DNA of 64,000 bases from Symbiodinium natans. Its lineage: Eukaryota > Sar > Dinophyceae > Suessiales > Symbiodiniaceae. The DNA lies in assembly GCA_905221605.1 (NCBI GenBank), contig CAJNDS010000380.1, positions 378,001-442,000 on the forward strand, written 5' to 3'. Within the stretch, counting starts at the first letter, position 1. Every line of letters starts with the position of its first letter. A program made the translations under genes and the position numbers. Of this stretch, positions 23,411-35,712 are shown piece by piece. The notes below the pieces were generated by a model, which was not told where the DNA came from, did no database searches, and saw nothing but the letters and a program-made list of their open reading frames with translations.

Positions 23411-24139
23411 TTGATCAAATCCAGTGGCGCAGGGCCAGCGGCTGCCACGGAGAGCCTCGGATGTTGACGCGCGCGGCCTCCACTCGAAAGTCCTGGCCAT
23501 GAGAGCTCTTCTCCGACAATGCAACTGACATGAAAAGGATATGCAGATGCTGTCAAATTCAAAGGCAGCTCTCTGACGACTAGCCCCTTACTTCCAGCTC
23601 GGGGTTTCGACAGTGACTACAGATACCATGCGAAAAGAACTTTTACCTTACGTTACACCGTTACATACTTTCAAATCTCTTATACCCTCGTAGCCACTTA
23701 CGCCTGCGCCCCGGAACCTCAAAGTAAATTGAACAATCGAGCTGTACCTTTCTCAAACTTGCGAATTCTGGAAAGCGAAGCGCTTCAGCTTCAGCCGGGA
23801 AGGCTCGGGCCTCGTTCACTCAACGCTGGACTTGTTCGTGCCCTTAAGGAGATTAAAATTGCAGGCTGGGTAGGTTGTTGCAGGCGAAAAATGCTCCTTC
23901 AAGCCAGCATCCGGCAGTAAAGGCTACAGGCAGGAAGCAATTTGGAAGCAATCCAGGAATGAGTCCTCATGACTCTCCTTCTCCATTTTGCTCCCTACCT
24001 GGCTTAACGTCTAAACAGAGAACGTCCACCTTGTGGGGACCAAAAGTGGAAAATGACTCGGCGCTATGTGGAGGTTTCTACGTCCACATACATTAGAAGT
24101 ACCGAACGAATTAAGCAAAACTTGCAATCGATTGCCACA

Positions 24140-26946
24140 TCACCGTGATGGGTGCACAGTGTGTGTCAGGAGCACTTCGCCGTCATAGTTGATGGACTCA
24201 ATCAAGATCTCTGACTTGCTAATAGTGAGGTCGTAGAATCCATACTGCGCCTCGCCGTACCAGTCTTCGGTTTCCTCCGGATTCGGTGTGGCCTCGGACG
24301 TGATGCCTCCACCTTCAGGGCACATGGGCTGATGTCGATGGTCGGCATCTGTCTGTCAAGCCCTCGAACAGAAAAGCTGCAAGAACCAATACTCACCCTC
24401 CCCTGACCCTAAACCCTGGACCCTAAAGACTCCAAACACCCGAAACCTTCCTTGCTCCCTCCCTCCCTCAGCCACCGCCGCCGGTGACGATGCAAGTGAC
24501 GCCCATGTGGTTCTTGGCATAGTCATCCGGAAGCCACAGCTCCTGGTCATGCCGGTGTCCTGTGACAAGGAGATCCATCCCAAGGCTGCTCAAAGACGCG
24601 TAGAAGTCCTGTTCATGCCCGCAGGGGAAGTGGGTGACCACAATTTGCCAGTTGGCCTTGCTCTGTGACATGAGCTGCGTGACCCATGGTTTCTGCTCTG
24701 CCCAAAGCGAAGCAAACCATTCAGGGCAGCTGTCCACGGACTCGGGGCCGTCTGCTGCTGCGCAGGTGGCAGAAGGCTTGTTGTTCTTTCGGCTGCACAT
24801 GTTGTGGTTGGGGTCCTCCTCTGGCGGCATGGCGTCGATGAAATTCGAGTCCAGGAAGAAGTAGTCTACGTCAAAGCCGAGGTCCGCATAGACAACCTAG
24901 GTTGCCCAGCGACGTAGCAATAAAAGCTAGTTTTTTCTTGCCAGGAAGGCTACTTTAGGGATCTCTTAACCCCAAAACAAGGGGATAAGTGGGGCACTAC
25001 TGGGCATCCTAGGCACGGACGTCTTGTAGTAGGGTGCCGGCATGACCCAGCGACTGCTGGCCCAGGTGTAGGAGATCTGCTGATCCCAGCCGTTGTCGAA
25101 CTTAAAGCCTCCCCAGTCGTGGTTACCAAGCACGCTGAACCAGGGCTTGTTGCTGAGACCAGAACCCTGATAGACGCCTTCGAAGATCTGATCGAACTGG
25201 TGCTTCGTCGGGAAAGAAATCTGGTCCATCGGACTCCCACATGTCTTCTCAATGCCACCCCAGTAGAAGTTGTCCCCGACCTTAGAAGGCGTCGTGCACA
25301 AATCGCAAAGCGCTAGCGATTTGGACTCGCAACCCCAAATCGCCTTCCAATTGCTTGTGGAGATGTGCCAAATCACAACTCGCACGATTTGGGTTTTGAG
25401 CTGCGAACAGACGATCCAAATCGCTGTGTAAGTTGCCTATGCCTTGCTTATATGTGGGCACAGCGAGACGCGACTGCGCAAGATTAGTGAGGACATATTC
25501 TGAGCGGTACAATTTGTTTGCGGATGTCCACCAAACGCACTTTGCATGCCAAACGAAGCCTGGGAATCTGCCACAACTACACCCGGTAATCCACTCGTCA
25601 AGCGGACTCTGCTTGCCAAAATGCAACTTGAAGGCTTAGAAAAACGCATTTCTCATGTCGCCGACCTCAACCCCAAAAGCCAAAACCCCAACCCCGGCAT
25701 CGTGGTTGCCGGCGAGCACGTTTTTGCATCTTAGATCCCTGCATCTTGGGGGTTTCGAGTTTGTATGACTTATAGGCCTGAAGTAGTTGATGTTTTTGGG
25801 GCTTGGGGGCTTTTCGTCATCAGCCACTGGTCTTGCGGGTTCCCCCTGAGGCAGGAGGTGTTTCATCGCTAGGGTTCATTCTTACCCTGAGCGCAGAACC
25901 TTATTCATCTTGTTTCTTTTCGTTTTGAGGCGGAGTTCGGAAGCCGGCCTCCAAAACCCACAGCCTGCAAAAATGCATTTTCCAAGCCGGGCGCTTTTTG
26001 GAGCCTCCATTAAGCCTGCAGAGATTGCTGCTACTTGCCCAAACCTAGACCTAGTCAAGAAAAAAAACCTGCAGCCCGTGTCCGCTTCAGCCTACAGAAC
26101 CACCTTCCAAATCAGTTAAAACAAAATCACATTGGATGTAAAATCGCTAGCGGTTCTCCCATGTAAGTCCCCGACGTTGAGGATGTACTGCGGATCAACC
26201 AGTGCAGCACGGGCCTTGAACGCATTGGCCACTAGCATCTGCGGCTGGTCGTCCACACCTTCCACATAGCCACATCCTGGCGTGCATGGAGGCTGCCCGC
26301 GGGTGTTGAAGCACTCCACAAGCTGCTTGTGGTCACATAGCTCCACATCATGCATCTTGTTCCACCTGCTCCGGGGGAAGACACTAGGCCCCGGCCGACG
26401 CCCCCAGTCGTAAGCCACAATGGTGGGTCGACCGTCCGGTGGGTCCAAGGAACCATCCATGCCACCCCAGTCTCCAATGGCGAAGATGTGCATCTCCTGC
26501 GTGCCGTGGATGACCGTGGTCGGCCAGTGCTGGCCTTTGTAACCCATGGCCGTCTTAGGCGGCACACAGCCAACACCCTTATCATCGACATCACAACCAG
26601 GCCGGAGGCTAGCATAGAGCTGATTGCCTGCAAAGCAATCGTTGCAGGGTGGACTGCTGCATCCCGTGCATGGCGGCAGACGACAGAAGGAGTCCCCAGG
26701 CGGCGAACAGTAGTAGAGCCGCTGGAAATCTTGAAGGTTTCCCTGTTCGTGGCTGACACCGGCGATCGCTGGCATGTTGTGGAACCATCCCCCAGCTGAG
26801 CTGTCCCACTTGCCGCCACCAGCCGCCCACTCCACCACTTGCTTACAGCCCGCATTCTCAGGCAGATCGATTCCACCACAGCGGACACCTTCAGAGCTCA
26901 CATCCACCGCCTGCTTTCCTTGGCTGGGTTCACAAAAGACTTCCAT
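24140..26946 (-). CDS. Purple-acid-phosphatase-like metallophosphoesterase, 4 exons
   Basis: Exons: 26946-26176, 25280-25017, 24896-24476 and 24312-24140 (stop at 24140); all phases match, about 542 codons from the first Met seen. Five metallophosphoesterase motifs appear in order: [36 protein letters not shown] and VTGHRHDQE. The Tyr in GDNFY is the residue that binds Fe(III) in purple acid phosphatases, so a type-5-like acid phosphatase hydrolysing phosphate monoesters is likely. The first exon also has a Cys-rich N-terminal segment ([11 protein letters not shown]-like pattern, C-x-G-C-x3-P-C) that I associate with dinoflagellate homologues. A signal peptide was not found, so an upstream exon is probably missing and the true start is unknown. 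The Met at 26946 may lie in intron read-through. Introns are GT-AG, of 895, 120 and 163 bp. Intron 1 splits the VGDNFY motif. Confidence 0.9.
25281..26175 (-). mobile_element. Introner-like intron 1 of the phosphatase gene
   Basis: The intron lies between AAC and GTC of the VGDNFY codons. GTCGGGGAC occurs at its 5' end (26175-26167) and again directly after its 3' end (25280-25272), a perfect 9-bp direct repeat. A 12-bp inverted repeat, AAATCGCTAGCG at 26141-26152 and CGCTAGCGATTT at 25311-25322 (plus strand), lies 23 and 30 bp inside the ends. The right-hand 150 bp hold several more AAATCG/CGATTT motifs. The reading as an inserted element is an inference: no transposase frame is present, as expected for a non-autonomous introner. 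Confidence 0.55.
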
Positions 26947-27990
26947 ACCCCAAACTCTGAAGGCCTCAACCCGTTCTTTTCAGTTCGGAGGGCCGAAACA
27001 ATCGACCCTGTGATCCCCTTCAACCCCTTGAGTTTTGAGGGTCTTCTCGTTCCTCCCAAACGCGCCTTAGAACCCCAAACGCGCCAGGGCACCCAGGAAG
27101 TGAGATTTGTTCACCTGGCGTTTCTGGCGATTGTACTGCCGCTCGGGTTTTAGAGCCATGAAAGCCCTCACGCCCCATAATGACATCTGACAGCACCCCA
27201 GGTTCGACCTCTCAAGTGACCAGGCTCCCCTCAGACTGTTGATGGGCCTTGAAGGTTCGATGTGCAGACTTTCTTGGACATTTTAGGTGTGATCATGTCG
27301 TGCGAACTTCTATATTCTATATATGGAAACCTCAGCACAACTGAAGAGCATTCCGGTGCTTGCCTGCGCAGCGGCCGGCAAAGCAAGCCCCAACAGGAGC
27401 CAGGCCGCCATGCCCTCGGAGCATCAACGACAAGTTCTGGGGAGCTTCGTACAGCATCCTTGGGGGTTGGGAGTTGGGGGCGTTGGAGGTTTGCGCCTTT
27501 GGGGGCGCTTTAGCGTTCTGTATTTGCACGCTTTGCAAAGACTAGTGGACGTTTTAAAGGCCAAAGTTTCCAAAGCCTCTACAAGTTGCTCTTGTCGGTT
27601 CGTCCTGTCAGCACCCCATCGAAAGCATGGAGTAGCAACTACGATCATCAACAAATATAACAAATACTGGAAGCTCTCCCTAGTACCAGAAGCCTCCTTT
27701 GGGCCTTTCGGCTTGAGGCTATACCGTAGCACCATAGGGCCGAGGGGGCTGCATGCGAACCCGAGGGGCTGCTGCGGCCTCTGCTCCTGCCTCTGCTGGG
27801 ATCCTTTCCTGATGGCAAGTTCTGCCTGTGAGCTCGAAAATGGCAGCGGGCGCAAAAGCTCTGCAAGACCCTCAGCAGCCTCAACCCTCCCTGCCACAGA
27901 GACTGTTAGCCCTCCCTTGACCCAAAAGAAACACCCCATGGCTCACGAGCCACAGCACTTGTGGAGGCTCCGGAAATTCAATAATTGAAT
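26947..27990. other. No gene called between phosphatase and the large gene
   Basis: Open frames exist on both strands (plus 27323-27988, minus 27424-27939). Neither shows a motif. The missing N-terminal exon of the phosphatase should be here. The minus frame has repeated basic and Gln/Pro residues, not a signal peptide. Confidence 0.4.
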
Positions 27991-27992
27991 AA

Positions 27993-28081
27993 TTAGAAGG
28001 CTATCTGAGAGCAGAAAGTTCCGTCCTCGCCCACAGTGCAGTTCAGGCGGGTGCCATCGATTTGGGCACCCTGGCACCAGC
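27993..28081 (-). CDS. Terminal exon of the large multidomain gene
   Basis: The exon starts after an acceptor GTCGCCGCAG (AG at 28082-28083) and ends at TAA 27993-27995. It encodes a compact Cys peptide: W-C-Q-G-A-Q-I-D-G-T, then LNCTVGEDGTFCSQIAF. Placement as the last exon of the NHL gene is an inference from strand, order and similarity in style to the CWC module at 40.4 kb. Confidence 0.5.
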
Positions 28082-29611
28082 CTGCGGCGACCGAGCAATA
28101 CCAAGAAAGTGCAATCATGGTAAGCAATCATTGCAAAGCAGCTTTGAGCACTGCAGCTCCGACATCTCAGCTTTATTCGAGAGCACTTGAGGGTTGACTG
28201 AGGCAAAAGCAGAGGCGGAAGCTGCCGGAGGCACGAAGCGTGACATTCACCCAAAGGCTGAAGGATTCGTTGCCCTGGTAGCGCCGCCTGGCTGGCAAAT
28301 CACGGAGCCTATGGCACACTGGGGGCGTTTGGGCACTCAAAGTGCGTCAAGGCCCCGGCCCATTTAGGATTGAACGGCTTTGGACTTCGTCGGCCAGCAC
28401 CTTCACGGCGACAACAGCCCAACAACGTGCTGCGAAGCGTGCCGTTGTGCGTTGTTGCAGCATTCGCTGCACTCTACATCGGAAATCAGGCCTCTGCACC
28501 CGGAACTCCACAGGGCTGCGAGTCCTTCACCTCAATGTGAAGACCCGAAGAGAGGAACCACAATCGCCCGCGCATCTACACTTGACATGTGCATGTTTCG
28601 CATACTCCATCAGACTCACACAGCTGGGGTCCATCGAAAGGAAGCCCAGAATGAATATCCAAATGCACACATACGGTGTGCCGTGTGAAGGCCGTGCATA
28701 CTGTCAGACGCAAACCTTCGAACTGGAAATGGGCTGTATAAGAACCCAATGTACATTGTCCGTACCTCCCTGTACCCCGGGCATCCCCATATATCCGAAT
28801 TCGCCATTCTACACCAATGCCATCCCGCAAAGGACTCTTCCCCTTCCAGGGACCCCTGCCAGGCGCACGCGATCGAAGAGCGAGAGCTCGTGGCCGAATA
28901 TAGCCAGCGCAAAGGGCCGACCAGGCTGGCATGAGTTTTACTTGCGGGCTGCAGACAGAGAGGCTGAGGGCGAGAAAGACTCAGGGTTTTAAATACAAGG
29001 ACCCCGGCAAGCTGAATGACAAGGTGTAATTCTTGGCTTGGAGATTTCGAATCTAAAGCCTACAAATACTAGAGGCTTCTCCATTTCAGATCGACGCTAG
29101 GACTTAGGTAGTTGAGGCCCGAATTTCAGAACACACTCAGACATGGAGTGAAGTGCACAAAGTCTCGTGCTAGAAGCTGGGGACCCCACCATCCCTTCGA
29201 CAACTTCGGCGTCGTCGACGCGGCTATCCGGTCCGACAATGCGGACCTGAGGATCTCTGTCCCAACGCTCACCGCGAACTTGTAGTCATCTGCTATTGAT
29301 TAGTGTATTCCCCACCTTTAGTGCGGAGTTGCCAGACTTTTAAATCAACCATTCTCGTCGCCTCCTCGCTCAGTCCCGCCGAATATCCCTGGAGTGCCCA
29401 CTCCCAGAAAATTCCACGAAGAGCCCTGCGACAGAAGCCTGCAGCGAAGCATCCTCAATAAACTACTGTCCGAAAGCGGCAGGATGGCTCCCACATCGTT
29501 TAGCTGCAGGGCGGGGCTGATCGCAATTGATAGTTTTTTACTTTGTACTATTCTTCTCATTCTTCTCGCCTCATTCTAGCCTTTCTTTCTTCCCTCCCCC
29601 CGCGCAGCAAG

Positions 29612-29860
29612 CAGGCTCCCCTCCAATGCAGTCCGCGGACTTGGCTAACGTGAAACTTTCTCGGGGTCTAGAGCACACCGTCCAGTCAGTCACCACGCAG
29701 CAGCTGTTCCACGAGTGGGCCCAAGAGCCCCCTAAGGAGCTGGCAGTCCCGGCATCGTGGATAAAGAACTCCGCGGCACCACACGGCGTGATCTGCCCGA
29801 AGACCACCTCAAGCAACGGGGCATCCTCAAACGAGGTCACAAGCCGTAGACCCTCTAACA
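29612..29860 (-). CDS. Probable exon of the second cysteine module
   Basis: A minus open stretch reads LLEVVFGQITPCGAAEFFI and later SCCVVTDWTVCSRPRESF. It has cysteine spacing and hydrophobic alternation like the neighbouring extracellular-type exons. Exact edges are uncertain: AG near 29845, and a GC- or GT-type donor not resolved. It lies between the exons at 31.3 and 28.1 kb. Confidence 0.4.
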
Positions 29861-31169
29861 AAACGCATGAAACCACTTCAGGGACAGCCGATTCTCCCGA
29901 ACCCTGAATCCGACCAACCCTATAAGACCCTCCAGCTCAAAACCTTGGGTGTTTGCAACTTGTAATGCTTGTCCACTGGGGTTTCGCGTCACAGGTTTTG
30001 CCAGCATCGGATTCCGATCTTTAGAAGGTCGCTGCTTCTTGTTACAGGTCAGAGGAAGTGTAGGGCTTAAGGGGCTTCTTGTTCGGCGGGGGTTAGAGTT
30101 TCAGGGCTCAGGGTTTTGGGTATCGATTGTATCGGGCTTTTGAATCGAGTCTTAGGCTGACGGAAAGGGCTCCCCTATGCAGGCTTAGGATAGGTGGCTG
30201 GGTTTCTAGTGGCGTGAGTTTGATGCCATTCACTTTTGTTCGGCTTTTGGGTGGTGTGTTCTGGTCCAGTCCTATAGCCCCACAAACCTGCGGAGGCCAT
30301 ACAACCCCATGGTCGAAACCTGAGCCCAATCTTGCTGCAAAAGGTCCCTAAACATGGTGCTGTCAATCGCCTGCCGAATGAACCATCGCGCAAAGAACCC
30401 GTGAGCAAACGCGAGCAAGTCTGATCTATCATTCCGTGACCTGGCCGCAGCACAGGTTGCAGAAAAGCATGCAGAAATACGAAGTAACGAAGTAGACTTA
30501 GCCGCATCCTCACACAACAATGACGAAGAAGAAGCCAACCCAACATACTAACGACTAGTTAGTATTTTGGGGGGCTGTCCCGGGAGAAGCCGTTGGGATG
30601 CTGTACCAGGAAGTGCCCACTTAAGATACGGGAGGATTTTGGGGGGATCAGCTTCTTCAGGAAAAGCCTTCTGAGCGCTCCACAGCATCCTTCACACAGA
30701 AGCAGAGCCTATAGGTGCCGGTGCGGGACACCTACAGCTGCCGAGCGGGATTGACATGCAGCGCGTAGCTCCCACGAGGAAACTTATGAGCCACACAGCA
30801 GCAGAATGCCTGTATAAGAGAAGAACCGAAGAACCAGTGAGGGTCGAGAAAAAACCAGCAAGCTGTCCAGGCCAGGCCGCAGAAGGCGGTCCAAAATCAT
30901 AGGTCTTCCGAGTGAAGGACGGCCTTACGAAACAGGAAAGGGATGGGAAAGAGGTGCCTCGCTAGCAGCTCGCGTGCGGTGTGCAGGACATTCTGGACCC
31001 TTGAGCTTGCTGCGAAGGGATTTCCACCGTCGGATTAGTGGCGAGACCCAGCTGGAACATGACGCCAGCCTCCCGCGGGGGGCACAGCTTGGGACATCTA
31101 ACTTCGTGCAAACATTCCAGGCTCTCCTTGCCTAAGGCTGAGCACTTGGCTTGCCATACAATCCCGGGA

Positions 31170-31308
31170 TCTCATGTCCCCCCGCCTGCCCACAGCTCTG
31201 TTCCATAGGAATCACTGCCAGCTTGTTGCCCGGCAGCAAGCCATTTCCCATGATCTCGACCTGGCAGCAGTTTTGAACATCATCGGAGACCCAAGCGCCC
31301 CCTCCTTC
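31170..31308 (-). CDS. Exon with a NCCQVEIMGNGL ... SCG module
   Basis: The peptide CCQVEIMGNGLLPGNKLAVI, then PMEQSCG, has the pattern C-x-V-x-I-x-G-x-G-L-x3-N-x-L-x-V-I-x5-CG. The exon at 41.3 kb (LAPHDRIRIV, then CG) has the same layout. Edges are approximate. I associate this module with dinoflagellate extracellular proteins but know no family name. Confidence 0.5.
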
Positions 31309-31489
31309 TTTGAGTTCAGAAGATCCCCAGCCTTGCAGGAGAGCCCATTCGTGCATTTGCCTGCGTGGTGGCCGGCAGGACCTCAGTCATCTGTCACCTT
31401 CTTTGCATCGGCTGCTGAGCTTTTTCCCTGCCGATGGGATCGATCCTCTTCTAGCGGCACAGAACCCGGCACGGGCTTCGACAAGGTCC

Positions 31490-31551
31490 GGACCCATCTG
31501 GTTGAAGATCAGGCGGATCCGGTTATTCCCGGAGTCTGCGACGTAGATGTC
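31490..31551 (-). CDS. NHL repeat, second half (DIYVADSGNNRIR)
   Basis: It starts directly after an acceptor GTGCGCAG (31552-31553). DIYVADSGNNRIRLI is a textbook NHL beta-propeller strand pair (Y-V-A-D-S-G-N-N-R-I-R). The 3' edge is not resolved. Confidence 0.7.
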
Positions 31552-34500
31552 CTGCGCACAACTTACTTCAAACAGGTTAACTACTTGCATGTCACTTCGC
31601 ACGCACGATCTTCGACTTCACAAGATCTAGTCTAGCTTGTGCCTGGGGACTGCTCCGGAGCTGGAACCCCCTGGCCTTCGTCACAGGATTCACACCAAGG
31701 CCGTTGGGCCTCGGGATCGGACGATGGCACTCTGCCATGGCACTCTGCCAGGTGATTGCACCACGGCACAAAATATGCGGACCTCCTAGCTGGGCATAGC
31801 TGGCTGAGGTTCACAGTGAGCTAAGTCCAGTGCCGGCTGAGCTGTGTGATCCAAGCGCTACCTGCCAGGGAGAGGGTTCACCTTGCAAAACCTTGTTGAA
31901 CATGGGGTGGCCTGCGAATGCTCTCGCATCGGAATAACTTCCCAACTTAGCTTGTACAAGTATTGCACTCAGCAACGCAAATCAACAGGAGACTGCAGCA
32001 CCGACATCGCCTTGATCACCTCCGAATCCAGCATTGCCCTCTCTTCCGGCCAGGACGTAGACCTGGTGCACTCATGGTACAGTTTGACATTCCGTCACAT
32101 GCTGAAGAGAGACCGCGCATAAACATCTGCAACTTGAACTGAGAAACCCTTTTATCAGCTGTGAAACTGAGAGGGGGAAGCCGAGTCGTGGACCAAGCCC
32201 TGCTGCTGAGTCATCATGCCTTGACGTGCAAACCTCCAAGCAGGCTTCGGCAAAACAGCCAGGATCCAGAAGCGCAGACAAGAGTGCCTACCATGCCTAC
32301 CTTAACCGCAAGCGCAAGATACGAAGGCGTTCACCTGCTTACCACTCTCGGTACGCTGCAAGACCCCGATGATGCGACGGCAGACTTTGCCCCAAAAAAA
32401 AGAAACAACCACCTGCATGATCTCTCCGTAGCGAAAGCCCCTCCAGAGCCCGTACCACATCAAAGCCTGTAGACAGAGTTGTCTCGAGCTCCGCCCTTAC
32501 CCTGATCGCAGGATGTCGAAGAGCCCTCGAACCTGGCCCACAGTGGCCCACAGGGAGCTGGAATTTCTTTGTCCTACTCGCTGTATTACGTGTGCTTCTG
32601 GGCTGGCCGTGTAAACGGGTTCAGGCGTTGTGCAACTTGCGGTGTCAAGCAATTACTGCTTCAAGAATTCGTCATAACACCATGGAACAGAAGCAGCTTG
32701 CAGTTGTCTTGCCTAGACGACTTGCCCACAGAGCCCACAAGAATGCGGTGCGCATATGTGAAATTATCTTAAGACCTCGATCCTGAAGCCGGTTACAAGA
32801 TTCCGCTTATTTCGGCTTATGTCGTCTTGCAGAAGATCGACTACCCCTCGGAAAGGACAAAGACTTACATACTGAGACGAGGCTTTCTCTAGCAAAGCTG
32901 AGCCCTTCCTTCGTTGCAGCATGGTCTCGACGAACAGTGCTGAAAATGCATGGCATCTCACACTCCCAACTCCGGGAAAAAAAGTAAACGATTGCTCTAG
33001 CGGCGTTCGGCGCAAACCGAATGCACGCACCTTCTAGTGTATGCTAATTAATTCGCTTTTGCTTTTCAATCCTGTCTCAATAGTTTGACTTAAACGTGAC
33101 CTCGGTGCATTTTCAGGGTTAAAAGGGTTGAAAGGCTCCTTTGTGGCTCCCAACATTTTCCGAAAGCACGGGCCTGAAGTAGAGGTGCGCGTCCTCGCAG
33201 TGCGTACCGTAAACAAAAGGCAAAGACGAACCCGGTTAGAGTTGTGTCAGGCAGCCCGCAAGCTTCAGTCTTACAGCTTGCACATGCCGGGAACCTCGTG
33301 CCCTACAGGGCAAACACCTTGGATCTGATGCGGAATACTGGGCCTGCACTGGTCTCAACAGAGCGTTTCGGCACCCGACTGCGACTGCTCCAGCTTCTAC
33401 TTTCGGGTCTAAGTCTGCGGCAGCTGGGTCTGGACAGATTAGGGGCCAGGCTGCACGACTCATCACGACTCCATCTTTAGAAGCTGTATATTCGGAGATG
33501 CCGTGCACCGGCAAGAGTGGTTGTGCAACAAACTGATTGGTCTTCGTGTTTTCTTGTGACATACTGCAACCTTCCCTTCCAACACATCGAATTCTTGGAG
33601 CCGCTTTGGAAGCCCTCAACATCCCTCAAGCTCTTCAACCTCCGTGGCAACACAGCAATGCAGCAATGCATACTGCCACGTTGTAGATTTTTCTAGGTCC
33701 TTGGAGGTAGCGCACACTCCCATTTGACGGATGGCAAACACCTCATAGCCCAAGCGCAAGGTAGCCAGTGCGCACCTCGGCAGAAGCTTCAACTGCACAC
33801 GCTATGCCTTGCTCATCCTTAAAGCCTTAGTCGGTTTCAGAAAGAAAGCAGAAGACAAACCATGACAAACCTCCGCAACCTAAACTTATACCACCACCGG
33901 AGGGTGCTCAGACAGCAGGGTGTCATCGGAATCTGGTGCTTGTCTGATGAAACACTGCTTCGAGATTTTATGGAAGCATTCACTTGCATCACAGAGTTGG
34001 GCTGCCTTGTTGCTGGCAGCCTGCACGGAATGGCTGCGCCTATGTGATTCAAAATATCGCTGATGTTCCTCCTCAGGCTCGGAATGGTGCCTGCATTAAT
34101 CATGGAGCTTCCCGCTTCAGCAGCTGAGTGCTCGGACGCTGTGATCGCAGCTGGCCGGTTCTCGGGGATGCCCTGGGCGCAAGGAAGCAGTCTGCTGAGT
34201 TTTCTCGCCGTTTGCAGCTTTGCTCCTCAGCCGGGTTCCACATCACATCCGTACGTACCACTAACCTCCACCTATCAACTGCCTGTAGGTAGTCGATGCC
34301 GTAGGGAAGCGGCTGCCCTGCGGGATGGAGAGCTTGCGTTGAGTTCGCATGGGTCTTGCGCCTTTTGCTTGTGTAAACAAGATGGTTCTAGCAGTGACAG
34401 TACACAGTCTGTTGGTTGTGAAGTGCCACAGACACCCCACAAGACACCAGAACATTTCCACACAAACAGAAGCAGCAGCAAAGAACTTCTGAACGGGACC

Positions 34501-34816
34501 ATTGCCTTCAATACTTGGAATCCATGGTGATTCAATGTTCTCGCGCCAGCAGCCCATGGAGACATACTCCAACGCGGGCCTCAGCAGAGGCAGGAAGTTC
34601 CTACACTACGATTCATACCAAATTGGCATGGCTATACACATGGCTTTCTTATTTCTGCTTGTGCCATCAGCCGTCGAGAGAATGTCCAAAATGCTGATGA
34701 CAGTTGTGGAAGCAAACTTCGCCTTTTGCGAATGAGCTCGAACCTAAACTCAAGGCCGCTCACGGCCGAAGACAAACGATAGGAATTCGTGGGAATTGTC
34801 ACAGACATTCGCAGAC

Positions 34817-34870
34817 CAAGCCGCATCATCAGCAGGCGGTGGTTGGCAGAGTCGCTGAGGTAGACCACAC
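34817..34870 (-). CDS. NHL repeat, second half (VVYLSDSANHRLL)
   Basis: It joins in phase to the exon at 35712-35670. Together they form one complete NHL repeat: LNEPSGVATDA, then GVVYLSDSANHRLLMMRL. The acceptor is AACCGAG (34871-34872) and the likely donor is GT at 34816. Confidence 0.75.
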
Positions 34871-34990
34871 CTCGGTTCCCACCAGTGTTCTGTTGTGGTA
34901 CTACTAAGTTACTATGAGTAGGGAAAGTTAACATCACTGATGGCCCATGATGGCGTGCGGCGCACGCAGCCGGTTCTGTGGCTTTCGCCT

Positions 34991-35005
34991 AGGCGGCCGC
35001 TCATT
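34991..35005 (+). other. Short match to the dinoflagellate spliced-leader core
   Basis: The plus-strand bases CATTTTGGCTCCAG agree with the 3' part of the dinoflagellate spliced leader (CATTTTGGCTCAAG) at 13 of 14 positions. The 5' half does not match. It lies on the strand opposite to the genes, inside an intron region. Chance is possible. Confidence 0.2.
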
Positions 35006-35669
35006 TTGGCTCCAGATCACGCTCTCGCACAGGCGTTGCCGCAAGATTGAAAGACCCATACCTTTGGCGTTGCCCGACGTGACCCATCGCACTCTGGCTG
35101 AGTTCAGTCCCAATCCTGGCGCACTCTGTTTAGACTTGCGTCTCTACTTTCTGCAAAAAACGTGGAAGGGATGCACTTTCCTGCCTTCCGGGCTTTTGGA
35201 CGGCGTCGGTCCGTGCATCTGCATGCGTCCGTTCTACTGATGTCGCAGTGATGCGAATGGCGCCTCCGCCTTGTCCGTTCCCGACCTGAATTGATGTGAA
35301 TGGATCTGAATTGCATGCTCTTGCTGGCTTGCTGAAAGCTGCTGGATTGTCGAGTCCCACGTGTACTCTGCTCGCCAGGCGTCACATTGGTTTGCTCGCC
35401 TCGTCCCGTGTGCGCCAACGCTGGGCGTAACGAAGTGTTGTCGTTCTTGGGCCATGGATCGCACTCCTGTGAGTGGCCTTTCCGATGCTCCGTCGTCGTT
35501 GTCCTACTTTATGCCGGCGGACTTATCGCGGAACATGATAATCCAATAGACTGCGCAACTCCGCCGGAGAGGACAACGGATGGTCGAGTGCTTGATTTGA
35601 CTAACCCGCTGTCCCGAAAGCACCTATTCCCCAAATCCCACAGCTTCCAGTTCCCGGCACCCCCGGCAC

Positions 35670-35712
35670 CTGCGTCAGTGGCCACGCCGCTCGGCTCGTT
35701 GAGCTCTGCATT
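35670..35712 (-). CDS. NHL repeat, first half (LNEPSGVATDA)
   Basis: The exon is 43 nt, between a CCCAG acceptor (35713-35714) and a GT donor at 35669. AELNEPSGVATDA is the start of an NHL repeat (L-x-x-P-x-G-V-A-x-D). The next intron (35669-34871, 799 bp) has AGGTG at both junctions. Confidence 0.75.

Noticed and set aside
27323-27988. A 221-codon plus-strand open frame
   Set aside because: No motif, mixed low-complexity content, and it ends against the terminal minus-strand exon of the large gene. I judged it to be a chance frame.
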